This document shows positions 5,977 to 13,646 of a DNA stretch of 14,838 nt, one piece after another. Both the position numbers and the translations under genes were made by a program. Where the stretch lies: NCBI GenBank assembly GCA_017435025.1, contig JAFSFU010000281.1, positions 1-14,838 on the forward strand, given 5' to 3'. The notes under the pieces were generated by a model. The model searched no databases. It saw only the letters and a program-made list of their open reading frames with translations, and had not been told where the DNA came from. Each line of letters starts with the position of its first letter. Position 1 is the first letter of the stretch. The stretch is from Lachnospiraceae bacterium (GTDB taxonomy: Bacteria; Bacillota_A; Clostridia; Lachnospirales; Lachnospiraceae).

Positions 5977-7581
5977 ATGGCTATTATGAATTTAGAAAAG
6001 TATGGTATCACTGGTGCAACAGAGATCGTATGCAATCCGTCTTACGAATTATTATTCGAAGAGGAAATGAAAGAGGGCTTAGAGGGTTACGAGAAAGCTC
6101 AGATGACAGAACTCGGCGCTGTTAACGTTATGACAGGTATTTACACAGGTCGTTCCCCGAAAGACAAATACATCGTTATGGATGAAAAGTCCAAAGATAC
6201 AGTTTGGTGGACATCCGACGAGTATAAGAACGACAACCATCCGATCAGCGAAGAAGTATGGGCAGAGTTAAAAGCTCTTGCACAGAAAGAACTTTCCAAC
6301 AAGAAGCTCTACGTTGTAGATGCTTTCTGTGGTGCAAACGCTGATACAAGACTTAACGTTCGTTTCATCGTTGAAGTTGCTTGGCAGGCTCATTTCGTAA
6401 AGAATATGTTCATCCAGCCGACAGCTGAAGAACTCGAAGTATTCGAGCCGGATTTCGTTGTTTACAACGCTTCCAAGGCAAAAGTTGACAACTACAAAGA
6501 GTTAGGTCTTAACTCCGAAACAGCTGTAGCATTCAACGTTACAAGCAAAGAGCAGGTTATCCTTAACACATGGTACGGCGGCGAAATGAAGAAGGGTCTC
6601 TTCTCTATGATGAACTACTTCCTTCCGTTAAACGGTATCGCTTCCATGCACTGCTCCGCAAACGCAGATATGAACGGCGAGAACACAGCTATCTTCTTCG
6701 GTCTTTCCGGTACAGGTAAGACAACATTATCCACAGACCCGAAACGTCTCCTGATCGGTGATGACGAGCACGGCTGGGATGATAACGGTATCTTCAACTT
6801 CGAGGGTGGCTGCTACGCAAAAGTTATCAACCTTGATAAAGAGTCCGAGCCGGATATCTACAACGCTATCCGTCGCAATGCACTTTTAGAGAACGTAACT
6901 GTTGATGCTGAAGGTAAGATCGATTTCGCTGATAAGAGCGTAACAGAGAATACACGTGTATCCTACCCGATCAACCACATTGAGAATATCGTTCGTCCGG
7001 TATCCGCAGCTCCGGCAGCTAAGAACGTAATCTTCCTTTCCGCAGATGCTTTCGGTGTACTTCCGCCGGTATCCATTCTGACTCCGGAACAGACAAAGTA
7101 CTACTTCTTATCTGGTTTCACAGCAAAACTTGCTGGTACAGAGCGTGGTATCACAGAGCCGACTCCGACATTCTCCGCTTGCTTCGGTCAGGCTTTCTTA
7201 GAGCTTCATCCGACAAAGTATGCAGAAGAGTTAGTTAAGAGAATGGAAGCTAACGGTTCCAAGGCTTACTTAGTAAACACAGGTTGGAACGGTACAGGCA
7301 AACGTATCTCCATTAAGGACACACGTGGTATCATCGATGCAATCCTCGACGGTTCCATCGAGAAAGCTTCCACAAAGTCCATCCCGTTCTTCAACTTCGA
7401 AGTTCCGACAGAGCTTCCGGGTGTAGATACAAACATCCTTGATCCGCGTAATACATACGCTGATGCTGCTCAGTGGGAAGAGAAGGCAAAAGATCTTGCA
7501 TCTAGATTCATTAAGAACTTCGCTAAATACGAAGGCAACGAAGCTGGTAAGGCATTAGTTGTTGCTGGTCCGCAGTTATAA
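5977..7581 (+). CDS. pckA: Phosphoenolpyruvate carboxykinase (ATP)
   Basis: This 534-residue cytosolic enzyme, of full family length, interconverts oxaloacetate plus ATP with phosphoenolpyruvate, CO2 and ADP. In fermenting anaerobes it often runs in the CO2-fixing direction. Visible motifs are YTGRSPKDK (56-64), the GGEMKKG lysine region (201-207), the PEPCK-type P-loop GLSGTGKTT (242-250), the metal-binding GDDEHGWDD (261-269), and [14 protein letters not shown] (353-366) in the adenine/C-terminal region. The P-loop and absence of GTP-type features support the ATP-dependent family. AAAAGGGG precedes the ATG. The gene stands alone, with its own promoter and a strong terminator. Codon choice is strongly biased (CGT for Arg, TTC for Phe, AAC for Asn, ATC for Ile, CCG for Pro, TCC for Ser), unlike the neighbours, which fits very high expression. 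Confidence 0.98.
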   Translation: MAIMNLEKYGITGATEIVCNPSYELLFEEEMKEGLEGYEKAQMTELGAVNVMTGIYTGRSPKDKYIVMDEKSKDTVWWTSDEYKNDNHPISEEVWAELKALAQKELSNKKLYVVDAFCGANADTRLNVRFIVEVAWQAHFVKNMFIQPTAEELEVFEPDFVVYNASKAKVDNYKELGLNSETAVAFNVTSKEQVILNTWYGGEMKKGLFSMMNYFLPLNGIASMHCSANADMNGENTAIFFGLSGTGKTTLSTDPKRLLIGDDEHGWDDNGIFNFEGGCYAKVINLDKESEPDIYNAIRRNALLENVTVDAEGKIDFADKSVTENTRVSYPINHIENIVRPVSAAPAAKNVIFLSADAFGVLPPVSILTPEQTKYYFLSGFTAKLAGTERGITEPTPTFSACFGQAFLELHPTKYAEELVKRMEANGSKAYLVNTGWNGTGKRISIKDTRGIIDAILDGSIEKASTKSIPFFNFEVPTELPGVDTNILDPRNTYADAAQWEEKAKDLASRFIKNFAKYEGNEAGKALVVAGPQL

Positions 7582-7596
7582 TTAAAAGCTTAATAC

Positions 7597-7630
7597 AAGG
7601 CGCCAATCCGTTTGGATTGGTGCCTTTTTT
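7597..7630 (+). terminator. Strong terminator after pckA
   Basis: A 13-bp stem (7597-7609 with 7614-7626, one G-T pair) with a four-base loop runs into six T (7625-7630), 15 bases after the stop codon. Confidence 0.95.
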
Positions 7631-7640
7631 GTCTTTAATA

Positions 7641-7681
7641 CATAAGAAAAACTTATGATAACATGCAAATGCGATATTTGC
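7641..7681. promoter_or_regulatory. Two palindromes ahead of the ABC importer promoter
   Basis: CATAAG-aaaaa-CTTATG (7641-7657) and GCAAAT-gcgat-ATTTGC (7665-7681) are both perfect 6-bp dyads with five-base spacers, and their centres are 24 bp apart. The second overlaps the -35 hexamer. They differ in sequence, so they are either two operators or, less likely, one composite structure. Confidence 0.45.
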
Positions 7682-7706
7682 AATCTGCAAGCCCTGGACG
7701 TATAAT
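7678..7706 (+). promoter_or_regulatory. Promoter of the ABC importer operon
   Basis: TTGCAA (7678-7683) and a perfect TATAAT (7701-7706) are 17 bases apart. The leader of about 35 bases is too short for a T-box or other riboswitch. Confidence 0.7.
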
Positions 7707-7746
7707 TGTGAACAGATTTTGAATAAACATGCGAGGAGAAACAATT

Positions 7747-8817
7747 ATGAAAAAACACGTATTAAGTCTTATGTTGGCAGGTGCTATGATCTTAGGAGCA
7801 ATGACTGGTTGTTCCAGCAATGCGGAGGAGACAACGACAGCTGCGACTGAGGCAGCAACAGAAGCAAAGACAGAAGCAGAGAAGGAAACGGAAGCGGCAG
7901 AAAAAGAAGAAGCAGTGGCGGAATCTGTAAATATTGGCGTGATCCAGTATATGCAGCATGAATCTCTGGACGAAGCGTATCAAGGTTTTGTTGACGGACT
8001 TGCTGAGGCAGGTTATGTGGATGGTGATAATTTGAAACTGGATTTCCAGAATGCATCCGGTGAAGTGAGCAACTGTCAGCAGATCTGCAACGTATTTGCA
8101 AGTAATCAGGCAGATATGGTTCTTGCGATCGCAACTCCGGCAGCTCAGTCTGCAGTAAATGTATTCCAGGAAACAGAAATTCCGGTACTGTTTACAGCTG
8201 TCACAGATGCAGTAAGTGCAGGCCTTGTAGAGAGTAACGAAGCACCGGGCAAAAATGTAACCGGTACACTGGATATGCCTGTAATCGCAGATCAGATCGC
8301 AGTGATCAAGGAAGTTCTTCCGGAAGCAAAGAAACTTGCGATCCTCTATACTTCCAGTGAAGCGAACTCTGAAATCCAGGCAGAGGAAGCAAAGGCAGCA
8401 GCGGAAGCACTCGGTATGGAAGTGATCATTCAGACCTCCTCTTCCTCCAATGATATACCGCAGGTCATCTCTTCTGTGGTAGGCATGGCAGATGCAATCT
8501 ATATTCCATCCGACAATGCATTTGCAAGTGCAATGACAACGGTAAACGCAGCGGCAGTAGAGAACCAGATTCCGGTCTTCTGTGCAGTAGAAGCGATGAT
8601 CGCAGAGGGCGGCATTGCAACAACCGCGATTGATTATTATGAACTGGGTAAGCAGACAGCTGCGCAGGCGGTTCGCGTTCTCGAAGGTGAGGCGGCATCC
8701 GAGATTGCAGTGGAAACTCAGAAAGAGTGTGCGATGGTTGTAAATGAGACATTTGCAGCAAGTGTTGGTGTGGAAATTCCGGCATCCGTATTAGATAAGG
8801 CAGCTACAAAATACTAA
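7747..8817 (+). CDS. ABC importer substrate-binding lipoprotein (PF04392, TrpX-like)
   Basis: This is a 356-residue surface lipoprotein. GAGGAGA (7732-7738) precedes ATG 7747. The signal peptide (KK, then a hydrophobic stretch) ends in a lipobox with C22 (MTGC). A tether of mainly Thr, Ala and Glu follows (about 26-59). The binding domain starts at VNIGVIQYMQHESLDEAYQG and continues with GYVDGDNLKLDFQNASG, PVLFTAVTDAVSAGLV and KKLAILYTSSEANSEIQ, the pattern of the ABC_sub_bind family. Members studied in streptococci (TrpX) bind aromatic amino acids, but the family is broad and no ligand can be read here. Permease and ATPase genes follow in the same operon. No T-box was found upstream, so tryptophan control of the classic type is not supported. 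Confidence 0.93.
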   Translation: MKKHVLSLMLAGAMILGAMTGCSSNAEETTTAATEAATEAKTEAEKETEAAEKEEAVAESVNIGVIQYMQHESLDEAYQGFVDGLAEAGYVDGDNLKLDFQNASGEVSNCQQICNVFASNQADMVLAIATPAAQSAVNVFQETEIPVLFTAVTDAVSAGLVESNEAPGKNVTGTLDMPVIADQIAVIKEVLPEAKKLAILYTSSEANSEIQAEEAKAAAEALGMEVIIQTSSSSNDIPQVISSVVGMADAIYIPSDNAFASAMTTVNAAAVENQIPVFCAVEAMIAEGGIATTAIDYYELGKQTAAQAVRVLEGEAASEIAVETQKECAMVVNETFAASVGVEIPASVLDKAATKY

Positions 8818-8838
8818 TCAAAAAGGGAAACTGATATT

Positions 8839-9768
8839 ATGGCGTGGACAAACTGGTTATGGGATATTCAGGGCGGTGTTACCCTTGGTATCATCTGGGC
8901 GATCATGGCTCTGGGTCTTTATATGACCTATCGGGTATTAAATTATGCAGACTTAACGGTTGATGGAAGTCTGACTTTGGGAGGTGCAATCTCTGCTGTC
9001 TATGTGGCAGCAGGAGTACATCCGCTGCTGGCAATCCTGCTTGCGGCGATCGGCGGAATGCTTGCGGGTGCAATGACCGGCTTCCTTCATACAAAGTTTA
9101 AAATTCCGGATCTTCTGGCAGGAATCTTGACTCAGTTTGGTCTGTACTCCATCAATCTCCGAATTATGGGAAAAGCAAACTTTGGTCTCCTCAATCAGGT
9201 GACGATCTTTAGCTTGGTGAAGGAGATGGGAGTGCCGTCCAAGTGGGCAGGACTTTTGATCGGCGTGATCTTTGTTGTGATTCTGATCGCAGCAATTTAT
9301 TGTTTCTTTGGAACAGAGATTGGATGTGCAGTCCGGGCAACCGGCAATAACCCGCAGATGGTTGAGGCCATGGGCGGCAATACAAAAACATATATTGTGT
9401 TTGGCCTTGTGTTAGGAAACGGTCTGGTGGCTATGTCAGGTGGACTGCTTGCACAGTACCAGGGCTATGCGGATATTAATATGGGCGTTGGCACCATTGT
9501 AATTGGTCTTGCAGCGATTATGATCGGTGAAGTTCTTTACAGCAAAAGGACATATGTCCACCGTCTGACCGGTGTTGTGATCGGCTCGATCGTATATCGA
9601 ATTATCATAGCTTTCGTACTTCGAATCAGTCTGAGTGCAGATCTGATCGTCAAGATCACAGCAGATGATATGAAGCTGATTACCGCTATTATCGTAGTGA
9701 TCGCACTGGTGATGCCGGGCTTGAAAGATGCTGCAGCAGTGAAGTCGTCGGTAAAGGAGGGACATTAA
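8839..9768 (+). CDS. ABC importer permease (TrpY-like)
   Basis: This is a 309-residue integral membrane protein with roughly eight or nine hydrophobic segments. ATG 8839 follows the lipoprotein stop by 21 bases, with AAAAAGGG upstream. Family-type stretches include the N-terminal GGVTLGIIWAIMALGLYMTY, NYADLTVDGSLTLGGA and KFKIPDLLAGILTQFGLYSI, and the later GCAVRATGNNPQMVEAMGGN, which resembles the cytoplasmic coupling loop of branched-chain-amino-acid-type permeases (BPD_transp_2). It forms the channel for the substrate delivered by the lipoprotein at 7747 and couples to the ATPase at 9769. Its TAA abuts the ATPase ATG directly, which implies coupled translation. Confidence 0.94.
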   Translation: MAWTNWLWDIQGGVTLGIIWAIMALGLYMTYRVLNYADLTVDGSLTLGGAISAVYVAAGVHPLLAILLAAIGGMLAGAMTGFLHTKFKIPDLLAGILTQFGLYSINLRIMGKANFGLLNQVTIFSLVKEMGVPSKWAGLLIGVIFVVILIAAIYCFFGTEIGCAVRATGNNPQMVEAMGGNTKTYIVFGLVLGNGLVAMSGGLLAQYQGYADINMGVGTIVIGLAAIMIGEVLYSKRTYVHRLTGVVIGSIVYRIIIAFVLRISLSADLIVKITADDMKLITAIIVVIALVMPGLKDAAAVKSSVKEGH

Positions 9769-10566
9769 ATGTTACATATGACCAATGTTTATAAGTCATT
9801 TAATATCGGAACTCCAGTACAGAAAGATGCACTCATTAATTTTAATCTTTATCTGAAAAAGGGAGATTTCGTTACTGTCATCGGAGGAAACGGAGCAGGA
9901 AAATCAACGATGCTCAATGCGATTGCAGGTTCTTTTGGTGTTGAGAATGGTAATATTGTGATCGCGGGAAATGATGTGACAAAAGATCCGGCGTATAAAC
10001 GGGCTGCCTATATTGGCCGTGTATTCCAGGATCCGCTCCTTGGAACGGCCGGTGATATGTGGATCGAGGAGAATTTGGCAATGGCACTTCGCCGTGGAAA
10101 GAAGAGAAGTTTCCGCTGGGGAATCAGTAATAAGGAGAGAGAACAGTTTGTTGAATTGTTAAAAACTCTGGATCTCGGTCTGGAAACAAGACTGGATTCT
10201 AAGGTGGGACTGCTGTCAGGAGGTCAGCGTCAGGCATTGACTCTTTTGATGGCAACGATCAAACAGCCGGAGCTGCTTTTACTGGATGAGCATACCGCAG
10301 CACTGGATCCGAAAACAGCCCAGAAGGTGTTGGATATAACAAATAAGGTGGTTACGGAGAATCAGCTGACTACGCTGATGATCACCCATAATATGAAAGA
10401 CGCGATCCGTTACGGAAATCGTCTGATCATGATGCACAATGGAAGTATTATTTACGATGTTTCCGGAGAAGAAAAACAGAAGTTAAAAGTTGCTGATCTG
10501 ATGGAAAAATTCGAAGAGGAGAGCGGTGGTGAATTTGCCAACGACAGAATGATGCTGGCACATTAG
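9769..10566 (+). CDS. ABC importer ATPase (TrpZ-like)
   Basis: This is a 265-residue ATP-binding subunit. AAGGAGG (9754-9760) lies in the end of the permease gene. All nucleotide-binding motifs are intact: Walker A GGNGAGKST (39-47), Q-loop Q87 in VFQDPLLG, signature LSGGQRQ (149-155), Walker B LLLLDEHTAALD (169-180, D173 and E174) and H-loop H207 in MITHNMKDA. It powers import through the permease at 8839. It is the last gene of the operon, and a hairpin terminator begins within 30 bases of its stop. Confidence 0.96.
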   Translation: MLHMTNVYKSFNIGTPVQKDALINFNLYLKKGDFVTVIGGNGAGKSTMLNAIAGSFGVENGNIVIAGNDVTKDPAYKRAAYIGRVFQDPLLGTAGDMWIEENLAMALRRGKKRSFRWGISNKEREQFVELLKTLDLGLETRLDSKVGLLSGGQRQALTLLMATIKQPELLLLDEHTAALDPKTAQKVLDITNKVVTENQLTTLMITHNMKDAIRYGNRLIMMHNGSIIYDVSGEEKQKLKVADLMEKFEEESGGEFANDRMMLAH

Positions 10567-10582
10567 TGACTGATATAAGAGT

Positions 10583-10622
10583 AAAAAAGCAACAGCCGTC
10601 GGAATTGCTCCGGCGGCTGTTT
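10583..10622. terminator. Shared bidirectional terminator between convergent genes
   Basis: A stem of about 12-14 bp (10591-10603 with 10609-10622) encloses a five-base loop. On the plus strand only TTT follows. On the minus strand the run of six A at 10583-10588 supplies a T-tract, so it should work best for the aminotransferase gene, whose stop is 13 bases away. Confidence 0.8.
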
Positions 10623-10634
10623 GAATCATAATGA

Positions 10635-11480
10635 TTATTTACCTACTTCGGCATCAAATTTTTCGAGGTATGCTTCCTGAATCTTCTTTACAAGTTCCGG
10701 AGCTTTGCCGCCGATCGGCTGACCGTTCATCTCATTTGCAACGGAACATAACTTGGAAGTACTGGATACGATTACTTCGTCTGCTTCCATTAACTCCTGG
10801 AATGTGAACGGAGTCTCATCAACCGGAATACCGATTTCCTTACAGATCTGAATGATATGCATTCTTGTGATACCTGGTAAGATATAGTGGTCGGTCGGAT
10901 GGGACTTGAATACACCGTCTTTGATAATGTGCACGTTGCTGTGCGCACATTCTGTAACGATATCGCCGCGGTGGAATACGCACTCGTGGCATCCGAGAGC
11001 TTCTGCTTTCTGTGCAGCCATAACGTTCGGAAGAAGGTTCAGAGTCTTGATATTGCAGTGAAGGAAACGAGTATCTTCCATATCAGTCAGTTTCAGACGG
11101 TGATCCTGATCTGCGTGTTTGCCCGGTTTCATAGAAATCCAAAGGTTTGCTTTTACCTTCTCATCCGGGAACTGATGCTGACGCGGTGCTGTACCACGTG
11201 TAAGCTGCCAGTAAACGAAGATTTCGTTATCATCCATTTCTTTCAGAAGATCAAGAAGGATCTTAGTGATCTCTTCTCTTGTGTACGGAACTTCCATTTT
11301 GATAAGTCCTGCACTGTTATAAAAACGATCAAGGTGCTCCTTCAGACCGAAGATCTTACCATTTCTCGCGAGAGCTGCCTCATATACACCGTCTCCGAAA
11401 TAGCAGGCACGGTCATTCATCGGTACAACCATCTCTTCGATCGGACCATAATTACCATTGTAATATCCTAATACTTTCAT
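10635..11480 (-). CDS. Class IV PLP aminotransferase, D-amino-acid aminotransferase type
   Basis: This is a 281-residue cytosolic enzyme. AGGAGGGGT lies about nine bases before the ATG. The fold-type IV hallmarks are present. K145 in NIKTLNLLPNVMA is the PLP-binding lysine, E177 in DIVTECAHSNVHI contacts the ring nitrogen, and GDGVYEAALARNG (29-41) carries the tyrosine of the active site. TRGTAPRQHQFP (94-105) has the R and H pair that in D-alanine aminotransferases binds the substrate carboxylate, which favours that subgroup over branched-chain enzymes. The expected reaction is transfer of the amino group between D-alanine and 2-oxoglutarate, giving pyruvate and D-glutamate for cell-wall synthesis. 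An aminodeoxychorismate lyase-like or broad-specificity relative is possible. The gene is alone between a divergent promoter and a shared terminator. Confidence 0.88.
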   Translation of the reverse strand: MKVLGYYNGNYGPIEEMVVPMNDRACYFGDGVYEAALARNGKIFGLKEHLDRFYNSAGLIKMEVPYTREEITKILLDLLKEMDDNEIFVYWQLTRGTAPRQHQFPDEKVKANLWISMKPGKHADQDHRLKLTDMEDTRFLHCNIKTLNLLPNVMAAQKAEALGCHECVFHRGDIVTECAHSNVHIIKDGVFKSHPTDHYILPGITRMHIIQICKEIGIPVDETPFTFQELMEADEVIVSSTSKLCSVANEMNGQPIGGKAPELVKKIQEAYLEKFDAEVGK

Positions 11481-11539
11481 ACTGATCTACCCCTCCTGAG
11501 GATTGCAACATTTCGTATTTTGGGACTATTCCCATGAAC

Positions 11540-11568
11540 ATAATATCACTATTTGCCGATGTTGTAAA
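11540..11568 (-). promoter_or_regulatory. Promoter of the aminotransferase gene
   Basis: Read on the minus strand, TTTACA (11568-11563) and TATTAT (11545-11540) are 17 bases apart. This gives a leader of about 50 bases before the ATG at 11480. Confidence 0.72.
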
Positions 11569-11614
11569 CAGAAGAGATGAGAAAAAGTTTTATACATTCT
11601 TAAGGTTTGTAACA

Positions 11615-11643
11615 TTGTAGAACGACAAAATTTGGACTATAAT
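11615..11643 (+). promoter_or_regulatory. Promoter of the alarmone synthetase gene
   Basis: A perfect TATAAT (11638-11643) lies 17 bases after a weak -35, TTGTAG (11615-11620). It diverges from the aminotransferase promoter with about 46 bp between the two -35 elements. Confidence 0.65.
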
Positions 11644-11674
11644 AGTATTAGGAAAAAGTAAAGGGGGGTACAGA

Positions 11675-12388
11675 ATGAACATCAATATGAATCCCAATGG
11701 TGAACTTGTTCAATCTGCCGTAAACGCTCCCGGCGTAGTTGAGATTCCGGACAGTTTGAGAAATGAAGCAAAACAGTTCCGTGAATTGATGATGATGTAT
11801 ACCTGTGCGATCAGGGAAGTGAAAACAAAACTGGAAGTACTAAACGACGATTTGGCAGTAAGAAACGAGCGCAACCCGATTCAGATGATCAAATCCAGGG
11901 TGAAGAGACCAAGCAGTATCATTAAAAAACTGGAAAAGAGAGGTCACCCGATTACGGTGGATTCGATCAAAGAGAATCTGGATGATGTGGCCGGTATCCG
12001 TGTAATCTGTTCTTTTGTAGACGATATTTATGCAGTAGTCAATATGTTGGCGCATCAGGATGATGTAAATGTCCTGATGGTAAAGGACTATATCCGCAGC
12101 CCGAAAGTAAATGGATACCGCAGTTACCATATGATCGTGGAGATTCCGGTCCATTTCAGTGACCGCAAGACAAAAATGCGTGTGGAAGTACAGATCCGTA
12201 CGATCGCGATGGATTTCTGGGCAAGCCTGGATCATCAGATGAAATATAAGAAGGATCTGGACGATATGGATGAGATCAGTGAGGAGCTGACTGAATGTGC
12301 AGAGATCATTGCACAGATTGACCAAAGAATGCAAATAATCCGCCAAAAGATCGAGGACAAGGAGAATCCTATGTCCCCGTATCGTTAA
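11675..12388 (+). CDS. Small alarmone synthetase (GTP pyrophosphokinase, RelQ/YjbM type)
   Basis: This is a 237-residue stand-alone (p)ppGpp synthetase, with AAGGGGGG upstream of the ATG. It has the RelA/SpoT synthetase domain (about 45-200) without hydrolase or regulatory domains. Motifs are SRVKRPSSIIKKLEKRG (ATP contacts, 74-90), NLDDVAGIRVICSF with D103/D104, the acceptor-nucleotide loop VKDYIRSPKVNGYRSYHM (136-153) and VEVQIRTIAMDFWASLDHQM with E171 and Q173. It transfers pyrophosphate from ATP to GDP or GTP. Related RelQ enzymes form tetramers and are usually about 210 residues, so this one has roughly 25 extra N-terminal residues. It stands alone, transcribed divergently from the aminotransferase gene. 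Confidence 0.95.
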   Translation: MNINMNPNGELVQSAVNAPGVVEIPDSLRNEAKQFRELMMMYTCAIREVKTKLEVLNDDLAVRNERNPIQMIKSRVKRPSSIIKKLEKRGHPITVDSIKENLDDVAGIRVICSFVDDIYAVVNMLAHQDDVNVLMVKDYIRSPKVNGYRSYHMIVEIPVHFSDRKTKMRVEVQIRTIAMDFWASLDHQMKYKKDLDDMDEISEELTECAEIIAQIDQRMQIIRQKIEDKENPMSPYR

Positions 12389-12412
12389 CTTGGCAGATAA
12401 AATATCAATCGA

Positions 12413-13156
12413 TCAGTAAATATAACAGGACAGGGTTTCGGTGATCCGAAATCCTGTTTTGTTATATAATCGCATTGCAGGTATATTTGTACCGGATACC
12501 TGAAGACGTACCGGCATATTTTTGCGATTCGATAAATCCTTTAATACCTGAAGAAGGAGTTTGGTTCCATGTCCCTTTTGGCGATGATTTTCTGCGATTT
12601 CAAAACCATATAAATAGTAGTAAGAAGAGAAGACAGAAATACGGACGGAACCGAAAACATCCGAGTAGGAAAATGTATGTGTACCATCGAATACAGATTC
12701 AGTCATTTGAAGGCCGCTCTGCATATTAGGCGACAGATTCTCGGTGAGTTGAGAGATGGAAGCAGCATCGATTTCCATCATATGCTCATCCATCACGCAC
12801 TCTGCTTCCAAAGATGAAAGAACAGTCAGCGTATCCTTGCTTTTGTGGTCGGTATAGAACAGAAATTGAGTATCTTCCGGCAGCTCATCGATCGCAGTTT
12901 CCAGTATTTCAGAGAACATACCCTGTTTGCGGTATTTTGGAGCTGTGTATGCGCAACATCCGCATGTATCATCGTCTTCCATTGAAAATGCAGCTGCGGA
13001 ACGAATGACCCCTTCGGTTTCGAAAAATACGTAAAAATCGGCATCATCCATCGGAAATGTGATTGTGACTGGTTCGAATGTGTATGCAGCGTCGATAATA
13101 GATTGAATCTGAGTCTTTTGGATAGAATTTAACTGTGATCGTATAATAACCGGCAT
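12413..13156 (-). CDS. Tandem GNAT acetyltransferase
   Basis: This is a 247-residue protein. I chose the ATG at 13156 because AAAGGAG lies 11-12 bases upstream on the minus strand. An in-frame ATG at 13186 has no ribosome binding site. Two GNAT-like halves are visible. The first has CAYTAPKYRKQGMFSEILE with the acetyl-CoA loop RKQGMF (76-81). The second is a better match, with GFEIAENHRQKGHGTKLLLQ, the loop RQKGHG (192-197), the NIPAMRLYNKTGF strand-helix region and an aromatic end. GNAT enzymes move an acetyl group from acetyl-CoA to an amine, but the target cannot be inferred. In double-GNAT proteins one half is often inactive. Here the N-terminal half has RKQGMF where the second has RQKGHG, so the C-terminal half looks the likelier active site. 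The last codons are shared with the hairpin at 12421. Confidence 0.88.
   Translation of the reverse strand: MPVIIRSQLNSIQKTQIQSIIDAAYTFEPVTITFPMDDADFYVFFETEGVIRSAAAFSMEDDDTCGCCAYTAPKYRKQGMFSEILETAIDELPEDTQFLFYTDHKSKDTLTVLSSLEAECVMDEHMMEIDAASISQLTENLSPNMQSGLQMTESVFDGTHTFSYSDVFGSVRISVFSSYYYLYGFEIAENHRQKGHGTKLLLQVLKDLSNRKNMPVRLQVSGTNIPAMRLYNKTGFRITETLSCYIY
12421..12466 (+). terminator. Long hairpin terminator lying inside the convergent GNAT coding end
   Basis: A 21-bp stem (12421-12441 with 12446-12466, three G-T pairs) has a TGAT loop. The 3' arm contains TTTTGTT. It begins 33 bases after the synthetase stop and overlaps the last codons of the minus-strand gene, which end at 12413. Confidence 0.68.
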
Positions 13157-13192
13157 GATGATCGGAACTCCTTTTGATAAAATCATAGATTT

Positions 13193-13221
13193 AGTATAGC
13201 ATAGAAAACTTTTTTTTGCTA
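13193..13221 (-). promoter_or_regulatory. Extended -10 promoter of the GNAT gene
   Basis: On the minus strand TGCTATACT (13201-13193) is an extended -10, with a weak TAGCAA (13221-13216) 17 bases upstream. Its -35 directly abuts the candidate -35 of the divergent lrgA promoter. Confidence 0.55.
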
Positions 13222-13250
13222 TTGCTCAGAATCAGCGGTGATGATAAGAT
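13222..13250 (+). promoter_or_regulatory. Candidate promoter of the lrgAB operon
   Basis: TTGCTC (13222-13227) and TAAGAT (13245-13250) are 17 bases apart. Both hexamers are imperfect, so activation by a regulator is likely if this is the true promoter. Confidence 0.4.
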
Positions 13251-13286
13251 ATTCGTAATAATACATGGCATAAGAGGAGAAGTTAT

Positions 13287-13646
13287 ATGAAATATCTGAA
13301 AGAAGTGTCCATCATATTCGGTATAACGATGGTGGGAGAAGTGTTAAATCAGGTTGTTCCGCTCCCGGTTCCGGCAGGTGTATATGGATTGTTCCTGCTT
13401 CTGGGATTGCTGTGTTTTAAGGTGATCAAACTGGAAGATGTTGCAGCAACCGGCAATCTGCTTCTGGACCTGATGCCGTTAATGTTTATTCCTGCTGCAG
13501 TCGGACTGATTGATAAATTTGAGGAGTTGAAGGCGATCCTGATTCCATTTCTTGTGATCTCCGTGGTTTCTACTCTGATCGTTATGACGGTCACCGGAAA
13601 AGTCACAGAGTTGGTACTGAAGAAGCAGAAGAAAGGGGATAAGTAG
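13287..13646 (+). CDS. lrgA: LrgA/CidA-family holin-like membrane protein
   Basis: This is a 119-residue protein with four predicted membrane helices (about 6-24, 28-46, 57-77, 84-107) and a basic tail. GAGGAG lies upstream of the ATG. PLPVPAGVYGLFLLLGLL corresponds to the conserved Pro-x-x-Pro/Gly-rich second helix, and DLMPLMFIPAAVGLI to the third, both hallmarks of LrgA/CidA. These proteins were first described as holin or antiholin controls of autolysis. Later work in several Gram-positive bacteria links LrgAB-type pairs to pyruvate transport. The stop codon abuts the lrgB start, so LrgA and LrgB are made together. No LytTR or LytS/LytR regulator gene is nearby in the window. Confidence 0.93.
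   Translation: MKYLKEVSIIFGITMVGEVLNQVVPLPVPAGVYGLFLLLGLLCFKVIKLEDVAATGNLLLDLMPLMFIPAAVGLIDKFEELKAILIPFLVISVVSTLIVMTVTGKVTELVLKKQKKGDK

Noticed and set aside
7631..7746. T-box or riboswitch ahead of the importer operon
   Set aside because: The gap between the pckA terminator and the start codon is about 115 bases and contains the promoter. No T-box sequence or large structure fits.
7784..8134. Antisense open frames opposite the lipoprotein tether
   Set aside because: They mirror the Thr/Ala/Glu-rich linker, giving Leu/Arg/Ser low-complexity text with no start signals.
10887..11471. Plus-strand 194-codon frame opposite the aminotransferase
   Set aside because: The minus-strand protein has all PLP enzyme motifs, and this frame has no ribosome binding site or family features.
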